Below are positions 27,024 to 36,931 of a stretch of 64,000 nt of DNA, in pieces. Below the pieces are notes generated by a model. The model searched no databases, was not told the origin of the DNA, and saw only the letters and a program-made list of their open reading frames with translations. The stretch is from Desulfacinum infernum DSM 9756 (GTDB lineage Bacteria > Desulfobacterota > Syntrophobacteria > Syntrophobacterales > DSM-9756), in contig NZ_FQVB01000009.1 in the NCBI RefSeq assembly GCF_900129305.1, forward strand, positions 62,001 to 126,000, read 5' to 3'. The position numbers were made by a program, and so were the translations under genes. How positions within the stretch are numbered: the first letter of the stretch is position 1; every line of letters starts with the position of its first letter.

Positions 27024-28520
27024 CTACTTCTTGGGTTGGGCGTAGCGCATGTTCAAAAAGCCATCCCGGCGGCCCTGGTAGTCCACGTCGTTGGCCACCC
27101 CGAACACCTCCGGAATGACGTACAGATAGACCCACGGAGCGTCTTCATACAGGATCCGGTCGATCTCGTTGTAGACCTTGGCCCGGTCGTCCCGGTTCAT
27201 GATGGTCCGGCCCAGGTCCAGGAGCACGTCCACGGTGGGGTTCTTGTAATAGTAATCGCGGCTCTTGGAATGGAAGAGCGAATACATGTAGCGGTCCGGC
27301 TCGGGCGCATCGTCCCACCAATAGATGTACATCTGGTGCTGGCGGCCCTTGTAGCGTTCCCACATGACAGCCCGCTCGAACGGTTCCAGCTTCACCTGGA
27401 TCCCCACCTTGGCCAGATCCGCGGCGATGGCTTCCGCCTGTTCCTGGATCTGGGACATGTAGGTGGGGTAGGCCAGCCGGGCTTCGAAGCCGTTGGGATA
27501 GCCCGCTTCGGCCAACAGCGCCTTGGCCTTTTCCGGATCGTAGGGGTACGGCTTCAGATTGGGATTGGCGCCGAAGGTCCGGGGGCTGATGGGGCCGGCG
27601 CACAGGATGGCCTTGCCGCCGAAAAGGGCCTTGTTGATCAGTTCCCGGTTGATGGCGTAGTTGACCGCCTGGCGGACCCTGACGTCGTCAAAGGGCTTGT
27701 GGTAGGTGTCCAAGCCCAGGTACGGCATGACCCCCATCTGGGGGGTGAGGTAGGCCTTGCCGGATTCTTCGATCTTCTTTCGCTGATGGACCGGCACGCC
27801 GGCGATCACGTCGGCTTCGCCCGTAAGGAGCGCCGCGATCCGGGACGCCTCTTCCGGAACGCCCTTGAAGATCACCCGCTTGTAGGCCGGCTTGGGCCCG
27901 TAATAGTTTTCGTAGCGCTCCAGAACGATCTCTTCTCCCCGGACCCATTTCACCAGCTTGTAAGGGCCGCATCCCACGGGTTTCACGTTGTATTCCGTAT
28001 CGCCCACTTCCTGCACGTACTTGGGCGGCACGATGGGCAAATAATAACCCAGGATGTAAAGGCCCGGCGCATAGGGCTTGTGGGTGCTGATGGTGAAGGT
28101 GTAGTCGTCCAGCACCTTCACTTCCTTGAAGGCGGACATCTTTCCCTTGTGGGGGCATTTGATGTCGGGGTTGAACACCCGGTCGAAGGAAAACTTCACC
28201 GCATGGGCCGTCACAGGCTCCCCGTTGTGGAAGGTGACGCCTTTCCTCAGGGTGATCTTCCACGTGGTGTCGTCCACCTTTTCCCACTTTTCCGCCAGGG
28301 CCGGCTTCACGCTGGCGTCTTCCTGGGGATGGAACAGGGTGTCGTGGATGTTGTAGCAGACACTCATGGTGGTCTGGATGGAGCTTTGCATGAGATCCAA
28401 GCCCACCGGTTCCGCTTCCTGCACCACCACCAGGGTGTCGGCGTCCTTCGCCTGAAGGGGCGTCGAGCCCACACCGAACACCACGGCCAGGGCCAGAACG
28501 GCCAAGAGCACTCGTTTCAT
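27024..28520 (-). CDS. Periplasmic substrate-binding protein, DppA/SBP_bac_5
   Basis: 498 residues from ATG 28520. A signal peptide of about 24 residues ends at LQAKDADT. The mature part has the family pattern PALAEKWEKVDDTTWKITLR, GVTFHNGEPVTAHAVKFSFDR and FDDVRVRQAVNYAINRELI. Members bind peptides, opines, nickel or oligosaccharides in the periplasm and feed the DppBC channel. The ligand cannot be told from sequence. It sits between the ATPase and permease genes in one operon. Confidence 0.95.
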   Translation of the reverse strand: MKRVLLAVLALAVVFGVGSTPLQAKDADTLVVVQEAEPVGLDLMQSSIQTTMSVCYNIHDTLFHPQEDASVKPALAEKWEKVDDTTWKITLRKGVTFHNGEPVTAHAVKFSFDRVFNPDIKCPHKGKMSAFKEVKVLDDYTFTISTHKPYAPGLYILGYYLPIVPPKYVQEVGDTEYNVKPVGCGPYKLVKWVRGEEIVLERYENYYGPKPAYKRVIFKGVPEEASRIAALLTGEADVIAGVPVHQRKKIEESGKAYLTPQMGVMPYLGLDTYHKPFDDVRVRQAVNYAINRELINKALFGGKAILCAGPISPRTFGANPNLKPYPYDPEKAKALLAEAGYPNGFEARLAYPTYMSQIQEQAEAIAADLAKVGIQVKLEPFERAVMWERYKGRQHQMYIYWWDDAPEPDRYMYSLFHSKSRDYYYKNPTVDVLLDLGRTIMNRDDRAKVYNEIDRILYEDAPWVYLYVIPEVFGVANDVDYQGRRDGFLNMRYAQPKK

Positions 28521-28616
28521 CACCTTCCTCCTCTCGTTTGTGGTTTTTGGGAAACCCAACAATCCCAAAAAAACCGTTTCCAGACAAGTGGCCGGGAGAC
28601 GGCCCGGCAGGCGGCC

Positions 28617-29612
28617 TCAGGCCGCTCCGGACCAGGACGGTTCCCACAGCCTGCCCTCCCCGTGGAGATGGCAGGCCACGCGACGACCATCGCCCATGTC
28701 CCGCATGGGCGGTTCTTCCCTGGGACACACGTCCAGGCGCCGGGGACACCGCGGGTGAAACCGGCACCCGGAAGGCGGATGGAGGGGGCTCGGCACATCG
28801 CCCGCGAGCACGATCCGTTGCCGCCGCCGTCGGGGGTCGGGCACCGGCACGGCGGAAAGAAGCGCCTGGGTGTAGGGGTGGAGCGGTTCCCGGTAGAGGG
28901 CGTCCGCCGGGGCCAGTTCCACGATCTTCCCGAGATACATCACCGCCACCCGATGGCAGATGTAGCGGATGACGCCCAGATCGTGGGAGATGATGACGAG
29001 GGAAAAGCCGGCTTCCCGCTGCAAGCGTCCCAGCAGGTTGAGGATCTGGGCCTGGACGGAAACGTCCAGGGCGGAAACGGGTTCATCGCCGATGATGAGG
29101 CGGGGCTTCAGGATGAGCGCCCGGGCGATCATGATCCGCTGGCGTTGGCCTCCGGAAAACTCGTGGGGGAAGCGGTGCATGTGCTCCGGAAGGAGCCCCA
29201 CGCGCTCCAAAACCTCCTCCACCGCCCGCCGCCTTTCGGCCCGCGTGCCCATCTTGTGGGTCAGCAGTGGTTCTTCCAGGATCCGGGAGACCGTGAGGCG
29301 CGGGTTCAACGATCCGTAGGGGTCCTGAAAGATGATCTGCATCTCTCGGCGAAGTGCCTTGAGTTCCCGGTGCTCCATTCGGAAGATGTCGCGGCCGCGG
29401 AAGAAGACCTCTCCCGACGTGGGTTCGATGAGCCGAAGGATGGTTCGTCCCGCCGTGGACTTGCCGCATCCGGATTCCCCCACGATCCCCAGGGTTTCGT
29501 GGTTCTTCAGGGAAAAGGAAATGCCGTCCACGGCGTGCACCGCCCCCTTCACGCGTTGCAGCCATCCCTTTCGCACCGGAAAATGCTTCACCAGGTTGCG
29601 CACTTCAAGCAT
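28617..29612 (-). CDS. Peptide/opine ABC transporter ATPase, DppF-like
   Basis: 331 residues with Walker [13 protein letters not shown], signature [12 protein letters not shown], Walker [13 protein letters not shown] and the switch histidine in LVIISHDLG. The C-terminal cysteines of the oligopeptide/dipeptide extension ([18 protein letters not shown]) suggest the [4Fe-4S]-binding or metal-binding tail found in many OppF/DppF proteins. Its start overlaps the end of the DppD-like gene by eight bases. Confidence 0.95.
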   Translation of the reverse strand: MLEVRNLVKHFPVRKGWLQRVKGAVHAVDGISFSLKNHETLGIVGESGCGKSTAGRTILRLIEPTSGEVFFRGRDIFRMEHRELKALRREMQIIFQDPYGSLNPRLTVSRILEEPLLTHKMGTRAERRRAVEEVLERVGLLPEHMHRFPHEFSGGQRQRIMIARALILKPRLIIGDEPVSALDVSVQAQILNLLGRLQREAGFSLVIISHDLGVIRYICHRVAVMYLGKIVELAPADALYREPLHPYTQALLSAVPVPDPRRRRQRIVLAGDVPSPLHPPSGCRFHPRCPRRLDVCPREEPPMRDMGDGRRVACHLHGEGRLWEPSWSGAA

Positions 29613-30600
29613 GGGCGCCTCCGTCGATCATCCAGCAGGCGGCCCAGTGCCCGGGCCGAACTTCCATCAGATCCGGCGCACGGCTCCGGCAGATCTCGCC
29701 GGCGATAGCACATCGGGGATGGAAAGAACAGCCCCGGGGAAGGTCCGTGAGACTGGGGACCACCCCGGGAATCTCGTAGAGCTCCCCGTCGGCCATGGAC
29801 ATGTCCGGGCTGGGAATGGCCTGCATGAGGCCCCGGGTGTAGGGGTGCAGAGGATGGTCGAAGAGTTCCAATGTGTCCGCCCGCTCCACCACCCGGCCCG
29901 TGTACATGACCGCCACCTCCTGGGCCATTTCGGCGATGACCCCCAGATCGTGGGAAATGAGGATGATGGCCGTGCCCATCTCTTCTTTCAGTTTTTCCAT
30001 GAGGTCCAGAATCTGGGCCTGAATGGTCACGTCCAGAGCCGTGGTGGGCTCGTCGGCGATGAGCAGCTTGGGTCGACACGCCAGGGCCATGGCGATCATG
30101 ACGCGCTGGCGCATGCCTCCGGAAAGCTGAAACGGATATTCCCGCACCCGCGATTCCGGTGCCGGTACCCCCACCCGTTCCAACATGCCGATGGCCCGCC
30201 TCCAGGCTTCCTTCCGGGAAAGGCCGCGATGGACCCGGTAAACCTCCGCCAGCTGATCGCCCACGGTGAAGACGGGATTGAGGGCCGTCATGGGTTCCTG
30301 GAAGATCATGCTGATCTCGTTTCCGCGGATGGAGCGGAGTTCCTCCAGGGAAAGATCCAGCAGGTTGCGACCCCGAAAGACGATGGCGCCTCCGTCGAAA
30401 AAGGCGGGCGGCATGGGAAGAAGGCGGAGGATGGAAAGGGAAAGGACGCTCTTTCCACATCCCGATTCGCCCACGATGCCGAGCACTTGACCTTCGTGCA
30501 CGTTCAGGGAGACCCCGTCCACGGCCCGGGCGATGCCCGCCGGGGTTTGGAAGCAGGTGCGCAGGGACTGGATGGTGAGAAGGGCGTCGTTGTTCATCAT
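29605..30600 (-). CDS. Peptide/opine ABC transporter ATPase, DppD-like
   Basis: 331 residues from ATG 30600 (another ATG follows at 30597). Walker [14 protein letters not shown], signature [15 protein letters not shown], Walker [13 protein letters not shown] and ILISHDLG are complete, and the cysteine-bearing tail [16 protein letters not shown] is present. First gene of the operon that ends with the UroD-like gene. It diverges from the IclR-family regulator. Confidence 0.95.
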   Translation of the reverse strand: MMNNDALLTIQSLRTCFQTPAGIARAVDGVSLNVHEGQVLGIVGESGCGKSVLSLSILRLLPMPPAFFDGGAIVFRGRNLLDLSLEELRSIRGNEISMIFQEPMTALNPVFTVGDQLAEVYRVHRGLSRKEAWRRAIGMLERVGVPAPESRVREYPFQLSGGMRQRVMIAMALACRPKLLIADEPTTALDVTIQAQILDLMEKLKEEMGTAIILISHDLGVIAEMAQEVAVMYTGRVVERADTLELFDHPLHPYTRGLMQAIPSPDMSMADGELYEIPGVVPSLTDLPRGCSFHPRCAIAGEICRSRAPDLMEVRPGHWAACWMIDGGAHA

Positions 30601-30970
30601 TGGATTTTGGCTTCGGAAGCCTCTTGTCCTCGCAGCTCGCCGATCGGTTGACCCCTGGTGTGAAACGGGACCAACAACCATCCGGGGCCTTTGCATGGGC
30701 AGGGTGTCCCGACCTGCGCATCTCCCCGGCCTGAAAGGGAGCCGGGAGTCATGGCCGACGGAAAGTCCCCGGTCCGCGCCGTGTTGGGGATGGCCGTCGA
30801 AAAAAGTGATATTGGGTCTTGAAGCGACCCGGCCATAGGGGCACGATTGGACCGACAGGTCAAGGTGTTTTCCGAAATATTTCACTTGACACAACCCGAG
30901 CCCTGATTCTACATAGCAGAATCATCTATTGCAAGGCGTAATTTTCCACCCCCACCGAAAGGGTCGAACG
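30601..30970. other. Divergent control region between the Dpp operon and the IclR gene
   Basis: No gene supported here. It should hold the promoters of both units. I see a clear one only for the IclR gene (30886-30915). No promoter for dppD is evident to me; the two stem-like stretches around 30660-30720 have no clear identity. Confidence 0.55.
30886..30923 (+). promoter_or_regulatory. Promoter and candidate IclR operator
   Basis: TTGACA at 30886-30891 and TACATA at 30910-30915, 18 bases apart. The inverted repeat GATTCT (30905-30910) / AGAATC (30918-30923) with a 7-base spacer covers the -10 box. IclR proteins often bind such short palindromes at their own promoter, so autorepression and control of the divergent Dpp operon are plausible. 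Confidence 0.6.
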
Positions 30971-31777
30971 ATGAAGCCGAAAGTGACCATCGTGGAAGAT
31001 CCGTCCCGGGCGTTCATCAATTCCCTGTCCCGAGGCATGGCGGTGCTGGAGGTCCTCTCCCAGGCGTCCAGGCCCCTCAACCTCACGGAATTGGCCGAAG
31101 CCGTCGGGCTCAACAAGGTCACCGTCTCCCGGTTCTGCTACACCCTGGTTCGGCTGGGTTATGTGCACCGCAGCAAGCGAAAGCGCTACAGCCTGACCCC
31201 CAAGATCCTGGGACTGGGCTACGCCGCCCTGAGCCAGATGGATCTTCGCCAAGTGGGGGAGTCCAACCTTCGGGAGTTGTCCCGGGAATTGGGCGAGACG
31301 GTGAACATGGCCATCCTGGACGGCGGCCAGATCCTCTACGTGGCCCGCTACGTCACGGAACCCATCATGCAGCACCCGCTGAGCATCGGCGCTCGCCTGC
31401 CCGTCTACTGCACGTCCATGGGAAAGGCCATCGCGGCCTATCTTCCCGAAGACGAGCTGCAAGAGGTGCTTGCCGAGCAGTCCTTCGCTTCCCTGACCCA
31501 CCGCACCATCGTCTCGGTGTCGCGCTTCAGGGAAGAGCTCGCCCGGGTGAGAAACGACGGTTTCGCCGTAAACGACGAAGAGCTTTCGGTGGGCCTGCGC
31601 TCCATCGCCGCTCCCATCCTTCGGGACGGCTACCCGGCGGGGGCGATCAACGTGGCGGTGCCCACCACCCGGTACAGCCTGGAGCGATTGGTTGGCCAGC
31701 TGTCGGGCCCGCTGCTCCGAACCGCTCGGGCCATCTCCGAGCTGCTGGAAAAGCAGGTTTCCGTGGCCCGGGTGTGA
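30971..31777 (+). CDS. IclR-family transcriptional regulator
   Basis: 268 residues from ATG 30971. The winged HTH is in SLSRGMAVLEVLSQASRPLNLTELAEAVG (written across two stretches) and SRFCYTLVRLGYVHR. The C-terminal effector domain carries GETVNMAILDGGQILYVARY and YCTSMGKAIAAYLP, the ligand-binding fold of the family. It most likely controls the divergent dpp-catabolic operon and its own operon with the BKACE gene, 21 bases downstream. Effectors of this family are often aromatic acids or the pathway substrate. Confidence 0.93.
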   Translation: MKPKVTIVEDPSRAFINSLSRGMAVLEVLSQASRPLNLTELAEAVGLNKVTVSRFCYTLVRLGYVHRSKRKRYSLTPKILGLGYAALSQMDLRQVGESNLRELSRELGETVNMAILDGGQILYVARYVTEPIMQHPLSIGARLPVYCTSMGKAIAAYLPEDELQEVLAEQSFASLTHRTIVSVSRFREELARVRNDGFAVNDEELSVGLRSIAAPILRDGYPAGAINVAVPTTRYSLERLVGQLSGPLLRTARAISELLEKQVSVARV

Positions 31778-31798
31778 CCCCCTGAGAAAGGCAGCTCC

Positions 31799-32632
31799 AT
31801 GGAGAAACTGATCATCACCGTGGCTCCCACCGGATCGCTACCCTCTCGGGCCAAAACCCCCCACGTCCCCATCACGCCCAAGGAAATCGTGGAGTGCGCC
31901 GTACGGTGCGAATCGGCGGGAGCGGCCATCGTGCACGTGCACGTGCGCGATCCCAAGGATGAATCCCCGTCGCCGCGGTTTGATCTCTTTCAGGAAGTCA
32001 TGGAGGGGGTGCGGTCCCGGACCCGGCTCATCACCCAGATTTCCACGGGTGGCCGTGCCGGCATGGGCTACGAGGAGCGAAGTGAGCGATTGAAGCTCCG
32101 CCCCGAAATGGCGAGCCTCACCACCGGTTCCGTCAATTTTCCCAACGCCGTCTATGCCAACGGCCCGGACCTCATCGACAAGCTCGCCGCCGACATGCAG
32201 CGGTACGGCATCAAGCCGGAAATGGAGATCTTCGACACCAGCATGATTGCCAACGCCCTGGATCTGGCCCGGCGGGGGCTGGCGACGCCGCCGCTTCATT
32301 TCAACTTCGTCATGGGCCTCAAGGGGGCCATCCCGGCCACGCTGGAAAACCTGGTGCACCTGAAAAACAGCATTCCTCCGGATGCCACCTGGACCGCCTC
32401 GGGCATCGCCGCCGCCCAACTTCCCATGAACGTTCATGCCATCCTGGCCGGCGGCCACGTGCGGGTGGGCCTGGAGGACAACATCTACTACCGCAAGGGC
32501 GAACTGGCCTCCAACGAGCGGCTGATCGAAAGGATCGTGCGCCTCGCGGGGGAGCTGGGCCGGGAAGTGGCCACGCCGGACGAAGCGCGGGCCATCCTGG
32601 GCCTGAACGGGAAGGCCCAGGCCGCCGCCTGA
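31799..32632 (+). CDS. BKACE-family beta-keto acid cleavage enzyme (DUF849)
   Basis: 277 residues. TVAPTGSLPSRAKTPHVPITPKEI (in two stretches), AAIVHVHVRDPKDESPS and ASLTTGSVNFPNAVYANG are the family signatures, and the HVHVRD histidines bind the metal. BKACE enzymes cleave a beta-keto acid with acetyl-CoA to acetoacetate plus a CoA ester; the founding member, Kce, cleaves 3-keto-5-aminohexanoate in lysine fermentation. Given the LKR/SDH-like genes nearby, lysine-related breakdown is possible but not shown. Co-directional with the IclR gene. Confidence 0.93.
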   Translation: MEKLIITVAPTGSLPSRAKTPHVPITPKEIVECAVRCESAGAAIVHVHVRDPKDESPSPRFDLFQEVMEGVRSRTRLITQISTGGRAGMGYEERSERLKLRPEMASLTTGSVNFPNAVYANGPDLIDKLAADMQRYGIKPEMEIFDTSMIANALDLARRGLATPPLHFNFVMGLKGAIPATLENLVHLKNSIPPDATWTASGIAAAQLPMNVHAILAGGHVRVGLEDNIYYRKGELASNERLIERIVRLAGELGREVATPDEARAILGLNGKAQAAA

Positions 32633-33325
32633 AGCGCTCCGGCGTTCTTCACCAATACCCCAACGTTCATGGCCCGTTTTACGCTAGCCCGAATGGACGA
32701 AAGAGTGGACCTGGCAAGGGCCTTTTGCGGGAGCGCCGCAAGGCGCGATCTTCTTTGCGTGACCGCGCGGTTGTTGGATTTCCGGCCATCCTCATGGCGG
32801 TTTGCGCCGATCCTGCAGATTGCAACTCGGGCTTAGTCCGTTCTTCCATAGAAACCCCCATCACGCGGGGCGTGACTATGAAGAATGAAACGCACCTTTG
32901 GAAAGCAGACCCCTGTAGGGGCCAATGATTATTCGCCCCTACAGGCCTTGCGCACGAACAGGACAAGGTCGCGTTCCGTATAAATTTTCTATCACCACGG
33001 GATAGGCGGACGGGGATAACCCCCATCCTCACCCAACAGCTTCGACTGCCTTCGTAGGGGCGGGCTTTGGGCCCGCAAGAACCGCATGAGGGGGAGGAAT
33101 CGTCCCATTTGGAATCGCATCGTCCTTTTTGTTTACGCGTATTGTAGGGGCGAATGACCATTCGCCTACAGGTCCTTTGCTCCTTTGTGGGCCTCAATAG
33201 AGCGATTTTCGTCTGGTTTCTGGGGCGCCGCGCGCCTGGCGGGCGTAGCCTTTCCATGGGTCTTGGGTTTTCCCTAACCGGCCGCCCGGGAAAAAACGGG
33301 GGCCGCAGCCGAAAAGGAGGCGAAC
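32633..33325. repeat. Repeat-filled gap before livK
   Basis: REP-like palindromes at about 32913-32945 (TGTAGGGGCCAATGATTATT), 33056-33117 (GTAGGGGCGGGCTTTGGG with the ATCGTCC flank) and 33143-33170 (TGTAGGGGCGAATGACCATT). No gene is seen. The livK ribosome site AAAAGGAGG closes the region. Confidence 0.7.
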
Positions 33326-34522
33326 ATGCGTTGGAAGGGAACGTGGACCGTTGTGCTGGGGTTGGCTTTGGCCGGGCTTTTGGCGGTCGGGACCGTCCAG
33401 GCGGAGGACGTGATCAAGATCGGCGTGGTGGGCCCGCGGACCGGGCCGGCGGCGGCCACCGGAAAGGCCTTTGAGGAAGGCATCGCCCTGGCGTTGGATG
33501 TGATCAACGGCCAGCAGGGCGGCGTCCTGGGAAAGAAGGTGGAGGTGGTCTTTGAAGACACGGGCGGTACGCCGGAAAAGGCTGCGTCCGGCTTTGAAAA
33601 ACTCATCACCAAGGACCAGGTGGTGGTGACCGTGGGCGAAAGCCATTCGTCCTGCGCTCTGGCCGAAGTGCCCATCGCCGACCGGTACAAGCACCCCCTC
33701 ATCATTGCGGAAGCCTGGGCCGACGACATCACGGCCAAGAACTCCCGGTACGTCTTTCGGGCCGGTCCGTGCAACAGCGGCGTGGTGAACGACAACATCC
33801 TGGGCTTTGTCAAGGACTACGGGTTCAAGCGGGTGGCCATCGTGGCGGAAAACACCGACTGGGGCCTGGGAATCAAGAAGCTGGCCGAAGACGGCCTGAA
33901 GGCCATGGGCGTGGAATACATGACCGTGGAAACGGAGCGAAAGAGTCAGGACCACTACACGGAACTCAACAAGATCGCCAAGTTCAAACCGGATCTGGTT
34001 CTGGCCTTCGTTTACGGCTTCGGCGTGCACTACTTCATCGCCCAGGCCAACGAAGTGGGGCTCTTCCCCCAACAGGCGCTGATCCTGGAAGGCGCGGGTC
34101 CCCCCAGCCTGTGGCCCGAATTCTGGCAGAATGTGGGCGATGCGGGCAACCTGGAGCTCTTCGTCTCGCGGATGCACGCCAAGGTGGAATTCAACGAGGT
34201 CTCTCGCCAGTTCCGGGAAGCCTACGTGAAGAAGTTCGGCAAAGAACCCACCGATTACAAGTCCCGTTCCATCTATGACGTGCTGTTGGTGGCCGCGGAC
34301 GCCGTCCGCCGGGCCGGAAGCACGGACCCCGAAAAGATCGTGGACGCCCTGGAAAAGACCCAGCTCAAGGTGGGAAGCGGCGTGGTCCAGTTCGGCACCG
34401 AAAAGGGCACCTACCGCTACCACCAGTGGCAGCCGCCCATGCTGATCGTCCAGTGGCAGAACAAGGAGCAGGTGGTGGTCTATCCCCTGGACGTGAAGAC
34501 GGGCGAGCTGAAGAAGCAGTAG
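33326..34522 (+). CDS. livK: Branched-chain amino acid-type ABC transporter binding protein
   Basis: 398 residues with a signal peptide ending at VQAEDVIKIG (about 26 residues). IKIGVVGPRTGPAAATGKAF and VVEVVFEDTGGTPEKAA give the LivJ/LivK periplasmic-binding fold, with KRVAIVAENTDWGLGIKKLA as the hinge-side helix. This class binds branched-chain amino acids, amides, urea or aromatic acids; the ligand here is unknown. First gene of the livKHMGF set, about 500 bases before livH. AAAAGGAGG precedes ATG 33326. Confidence 0.93.
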   Translation: MRWKGTWTVVLGLALAGLLAVGTVQAEDVIKIGVVGPRTGPAAATGKAFEEGIALALDVINGQQGGVLGKKVEVVFEDTGGTPEKAASGFEKLITKDQVVVTVGESHSSCALAEVPIADRYKHPLIIAEAWADDITAKNSRYVFRAGPCNSGVVNDNILGFVKDYGFKRVAIVAENTDWGLGIKKLAEDGLKAMGVEYMTVETERKSQDHYTELNKIAKFKPDLVLAFVYGFGVHYFIAQANEVGLFPQQALILEGAGPPSLWPEFWQNVGDAGNLELFVSRMHAKVEFNEVSRQFREAYVKKFGKEPTDYKSRSIYDVLLVAADAVRRAGSTDPEKIVDALEKTQLKVGSGVVQFGTEKGTYRYHQWQPPMLIVQWQNKEQVVVYPLDVKTGELKKQ

Positions 34523-35037
34523 GAAGAGCCCGTCCCACGGAAACCGAAGCCTAAATGGAGCGATTCCTTGGCTCCGCGAGACGAGCGGGCGGGGATAAAC
34601 CCCGCCCCTGCTCAACAGGTCCATCTGCCTCGGTAGGGGCGGGCTTCACGCCCGCCCGCCGGAACCTCGCGGTGGGGAAGAATCGTCCAATTCCGTATGA
34701 AACGCGACGTCGTTCCGTTCGCGCGCAAGGCCTGGTAGGGGCGAATCATCACTCGCCCCTAAAGGGGGGCGCTGCCCAAAAGTGCGTTTCATCCTTCGTT
34801 GTCACGGGCTCCCCTTGAAGGGGGTTGATGTGAAAGATGATGTGAAAGAGAACCGCGAACGAACGCAGATGGACGCAAGATGGAAATGACTGGGCCCACT
34901 CTTCCATCCATGCAGGGTGACACAGGGAGAGCCACGACCGTTAAAAAAATCTCGTGAACCGTCATCCGGCGGCTCTTCCGCGCCCTATCCCAGAGGGAAG
35001 GGTCGCCCGCGATCGCAAGGCAAAGGAACCACCTCCC
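34523..35037. repeat. Repeat-filled gap between livK and livH
   Basis: Holds an inverted GGGCGGGGATAAACCCCGCC copy (34583-34610), a GTAGGGGCGGGCTTCACGCC copy with the AATCGTCCAATTC flank (about 34634-34700), a GTAGGGGCGAATCATCAC copy (34734-34764) and the block shared with 5634-5690 (34786-34840). No gene is seen. Confidence 0.7.
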
Positions 35038-35901
35038 ATGGACGACTTTCTGCTCTACCTCACCAACGGATTGCTGCTCGGCGTCATCTACGCCCTGTCG
35101 GCATTGGGCGTCTCGCTCATCGTGGGCATCATGAACGTGATCAACTTCGCCCACGGGGAACTCTACGTGCTGGCGGGCTACTTCAGCGCCCTCTTCGCCC
35201 ATGCCCTGGGCCTTCCCATCCCTGTGGCCATGGCCCTGGCGGTGGGGCTGGTCTTCGTCTTCGGCCTTCTCATCGAAAGGACCCTCATCCAGCCCACCTA
35301 CGGCAACGACATGTATTCGCTCATCATCACCTTCATTCTGTCCATCGTTTTGCAAAACGCCTATCTCTTCATCTTCGGGCCCTATCCTCAGAAGCCCCCC
35401 AACTGGGTGACCGGCTCCACCCATCTGTTCGGCCTCTTTTATTACGGCAACCAGCGGTTGGCTTCCTTCTTGGCCGGCGCCGCCGTGATCGCTCTACTGT
35501 TTCTTCTCATCAAGAAGACCTGGTTCGGCAAGATGGTGCGGGCCGTGGCCCAGGACCGGGAGATGGCGTCCATGGTGGGAGTGAACTCCACGCGGGTGAA
35601 CATGCTCTCCTTTGCCCTGGGATGCGCCCTGGCGGCAGCGGCCGGCGTCATCCTGGCGCCCATCTTTCCGGTGAACCCCACGGCGAGCGTAGGAATCAGC
35701 CTCACCGCCTTCGTGGTGGTGGTTCTGGGCGGCATGGGCAGCCTGGAAGGGTGTGTGGTGGGCGGCATCCTTCTCGGGGTGGTCCAGAACCTGGGAGCCG
35801 CCTACGTTTCATCCGGCTACAAGCACTTTTTCGGGTTTCTCATCCTGGTGTTGGTGCTCACCGTCCGTCCGTCCGGCCTTTTCGGCCGGAAGGAAATCTG
35901 A
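35038..35901 (+). CDS. livH: Branched-chain amino acid-type ABC transporter permease LivH
   Basis: 287 residues from ATG 35038. Membrane helices begin at NGLLLGVIYALSALGVSLI, and NVINFAHGELYVLAGYFSA is the LivH signature. The coupling region MASMVGVNSTRVNMLSFALG faces the ATPases. With LivM it forms the importer channel. Confidence 0.95.
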   Translation: MDDFLLYLTNGLLLGVIYALSALGVSLIVGIMNVINFAHGELYVLAGYFSALFAHALGLPIPVAMALAVGLVFVFGLLIERTLIQPTYGNDMYSLIITFILSIVLQNAYLFIFGPYPQKPPNWVTGSTHLFGLFYYGNQRLASFLAGAAVIALLFLLIKKTWFGKMVRAVAQDREMASMVGVNSTRVNMLSFALGCALAAAAGVILAPIFPVNPTASVGISLTAFVVVVLGGMGSLEGCVVGGILLGVVQNLGAAYVSSGYKHFFGFLILVLVLTVRPSGLFGRKEI

Positions 35902-35991
35902 TCGGGCGCTCAACAGCCGGTCGCCTTGGCGTTCCGCCTTGCGCGAAGGAAGACTCACGGCCCGTTGTCTTTTCCAGCGAAGGAGTTGTCC

Positions 35992-36921
35992 GTGCCCCGT
36001 TCTCTTGTCTGGTTGCTGTCCCTCGGTCTTTTTGGTGTTCTGGCGGTGCTGCCCCTGGTGGCCGGTGATTACTGGCTCCATACGGCCATTCTTTGCCTTT
36101 TCTACGTCATGATGGCCGCCAGCTGGAACCTTCTGGCGGGCTACACCGGCCAGGTGTCCTTTTCCCATGCGGCCTTTGCCGGCATCGGAGCCTACGTGTC
36201 CGGCATGTGCGCCATCTACTTTCACCTTCCGCCGCTGCTGGGAGCCCTGGTGGGCATGGCCGTGGCGGCGGTTTTGGGCCTGCTTTTGGGAGTGCTCTGC
36301 ATCCGCATGGGCGGCATCTACCTGTCGCTCACCACGCTGGCCTTTTCCGAGATGCTCCGGATCGTGATCGACAACGAATACGAAATCACCCGGGGGACCA
36401 TGGGCCTGTCGGTCCCCTTCGTTCTGCCGTTCTATTCCAAGGCGTGGGCCTTCTATCTCATGGGCGCGGTCACCCTGGGCCTGCTCTACGTGATCCACCG
36501 GATCATCCGTTCCGATCTGGGGACCGCCTTCCGGGCGGTGCAAAACGACGAGACGGCCGCCGCGTCCCTGGGAATCCACGTGGTGAAGATCCGCGTGGCG
36601 GCCTTCGTCATCTCCAGCACCATGGCGGGCCTGGCGGGGGCCCTTTACGGGCACTACCACCAGCTGATCACGCCGGAAATCCTTTCGCTCAACCTCATGT
36701 TCCTGGTGCTGGCCATGACCATCATCGGCGGGCTGGGAACCTTCGCGGGTCCTGTCGTGGGGGCCGTCTTCCTGGAGGTCCTTTCGGAATACATTCGGAT
36801 TTACGGGGAATTCCACGTGCTCATCTTCGGGCTGGTGGCCCTTTTCATCAGCCGGTTCGCGCCGGAAGGCCTCGTGGGCCTGTGGAGGAAGCGATTTCCC
36901 ACCCTGGACGCACAACGCTAA
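35992..36921 (+). CDS. livM: Branched-chain amino acid-type ABC transporter permease LivM
   Basis: 309 residues from GTG 35992, chosen for AAGGAG upstream. About eight to ten membrane spans; GYTGQVSFSHAAFAGIGAYV and DETAAASLGIHVVKIRVAAF are the LivM signatures. Partner of LivH; ends 10 bases before livG. Confidence 0.95.
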   Translation: MPRSLVWLLSLGLFGVLAVLPLVAGDYWLHTAILCLFYVMMAASWNLLAGYTGQVSFSHAAFAGIGAYVSGMCAIYFHLPPLLGALVGMAVAAVLGLLLGVLCIRMGGIYLSLTTLAFSEMLRIVIDNEYEITRGTMGLSVPFVLPFYSKAWAFYLMGAVTLGLLYVIHRIIRSDLGTAFRAVQNDETAAASLGIHVVKIRVAAFVISSTMAGLAGALYGHYHQLITPEILSLNLMFLVLAMTIIGGLGTFAGPVVGAVFLEVLSEYIRIYGEFHVLIFGLVALFISRFAPEGLVGLWRKRFPTLDAQR

Positions 36922-36931
36922 AGGAAACGCC

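Noticed and set aside
26958-29708. A 916-codon plus-strand open frame across the binding-protein and DppF genes
   Set aside because: Spans two real minus-strand genes and their gap; repetitive H/G/P/R-rich translation without domains.
34523-35037. Possible small genes between livK and livH
   Set aside because: Candidate frames consist of palindromic repeats and have no ribosome sites or family features.
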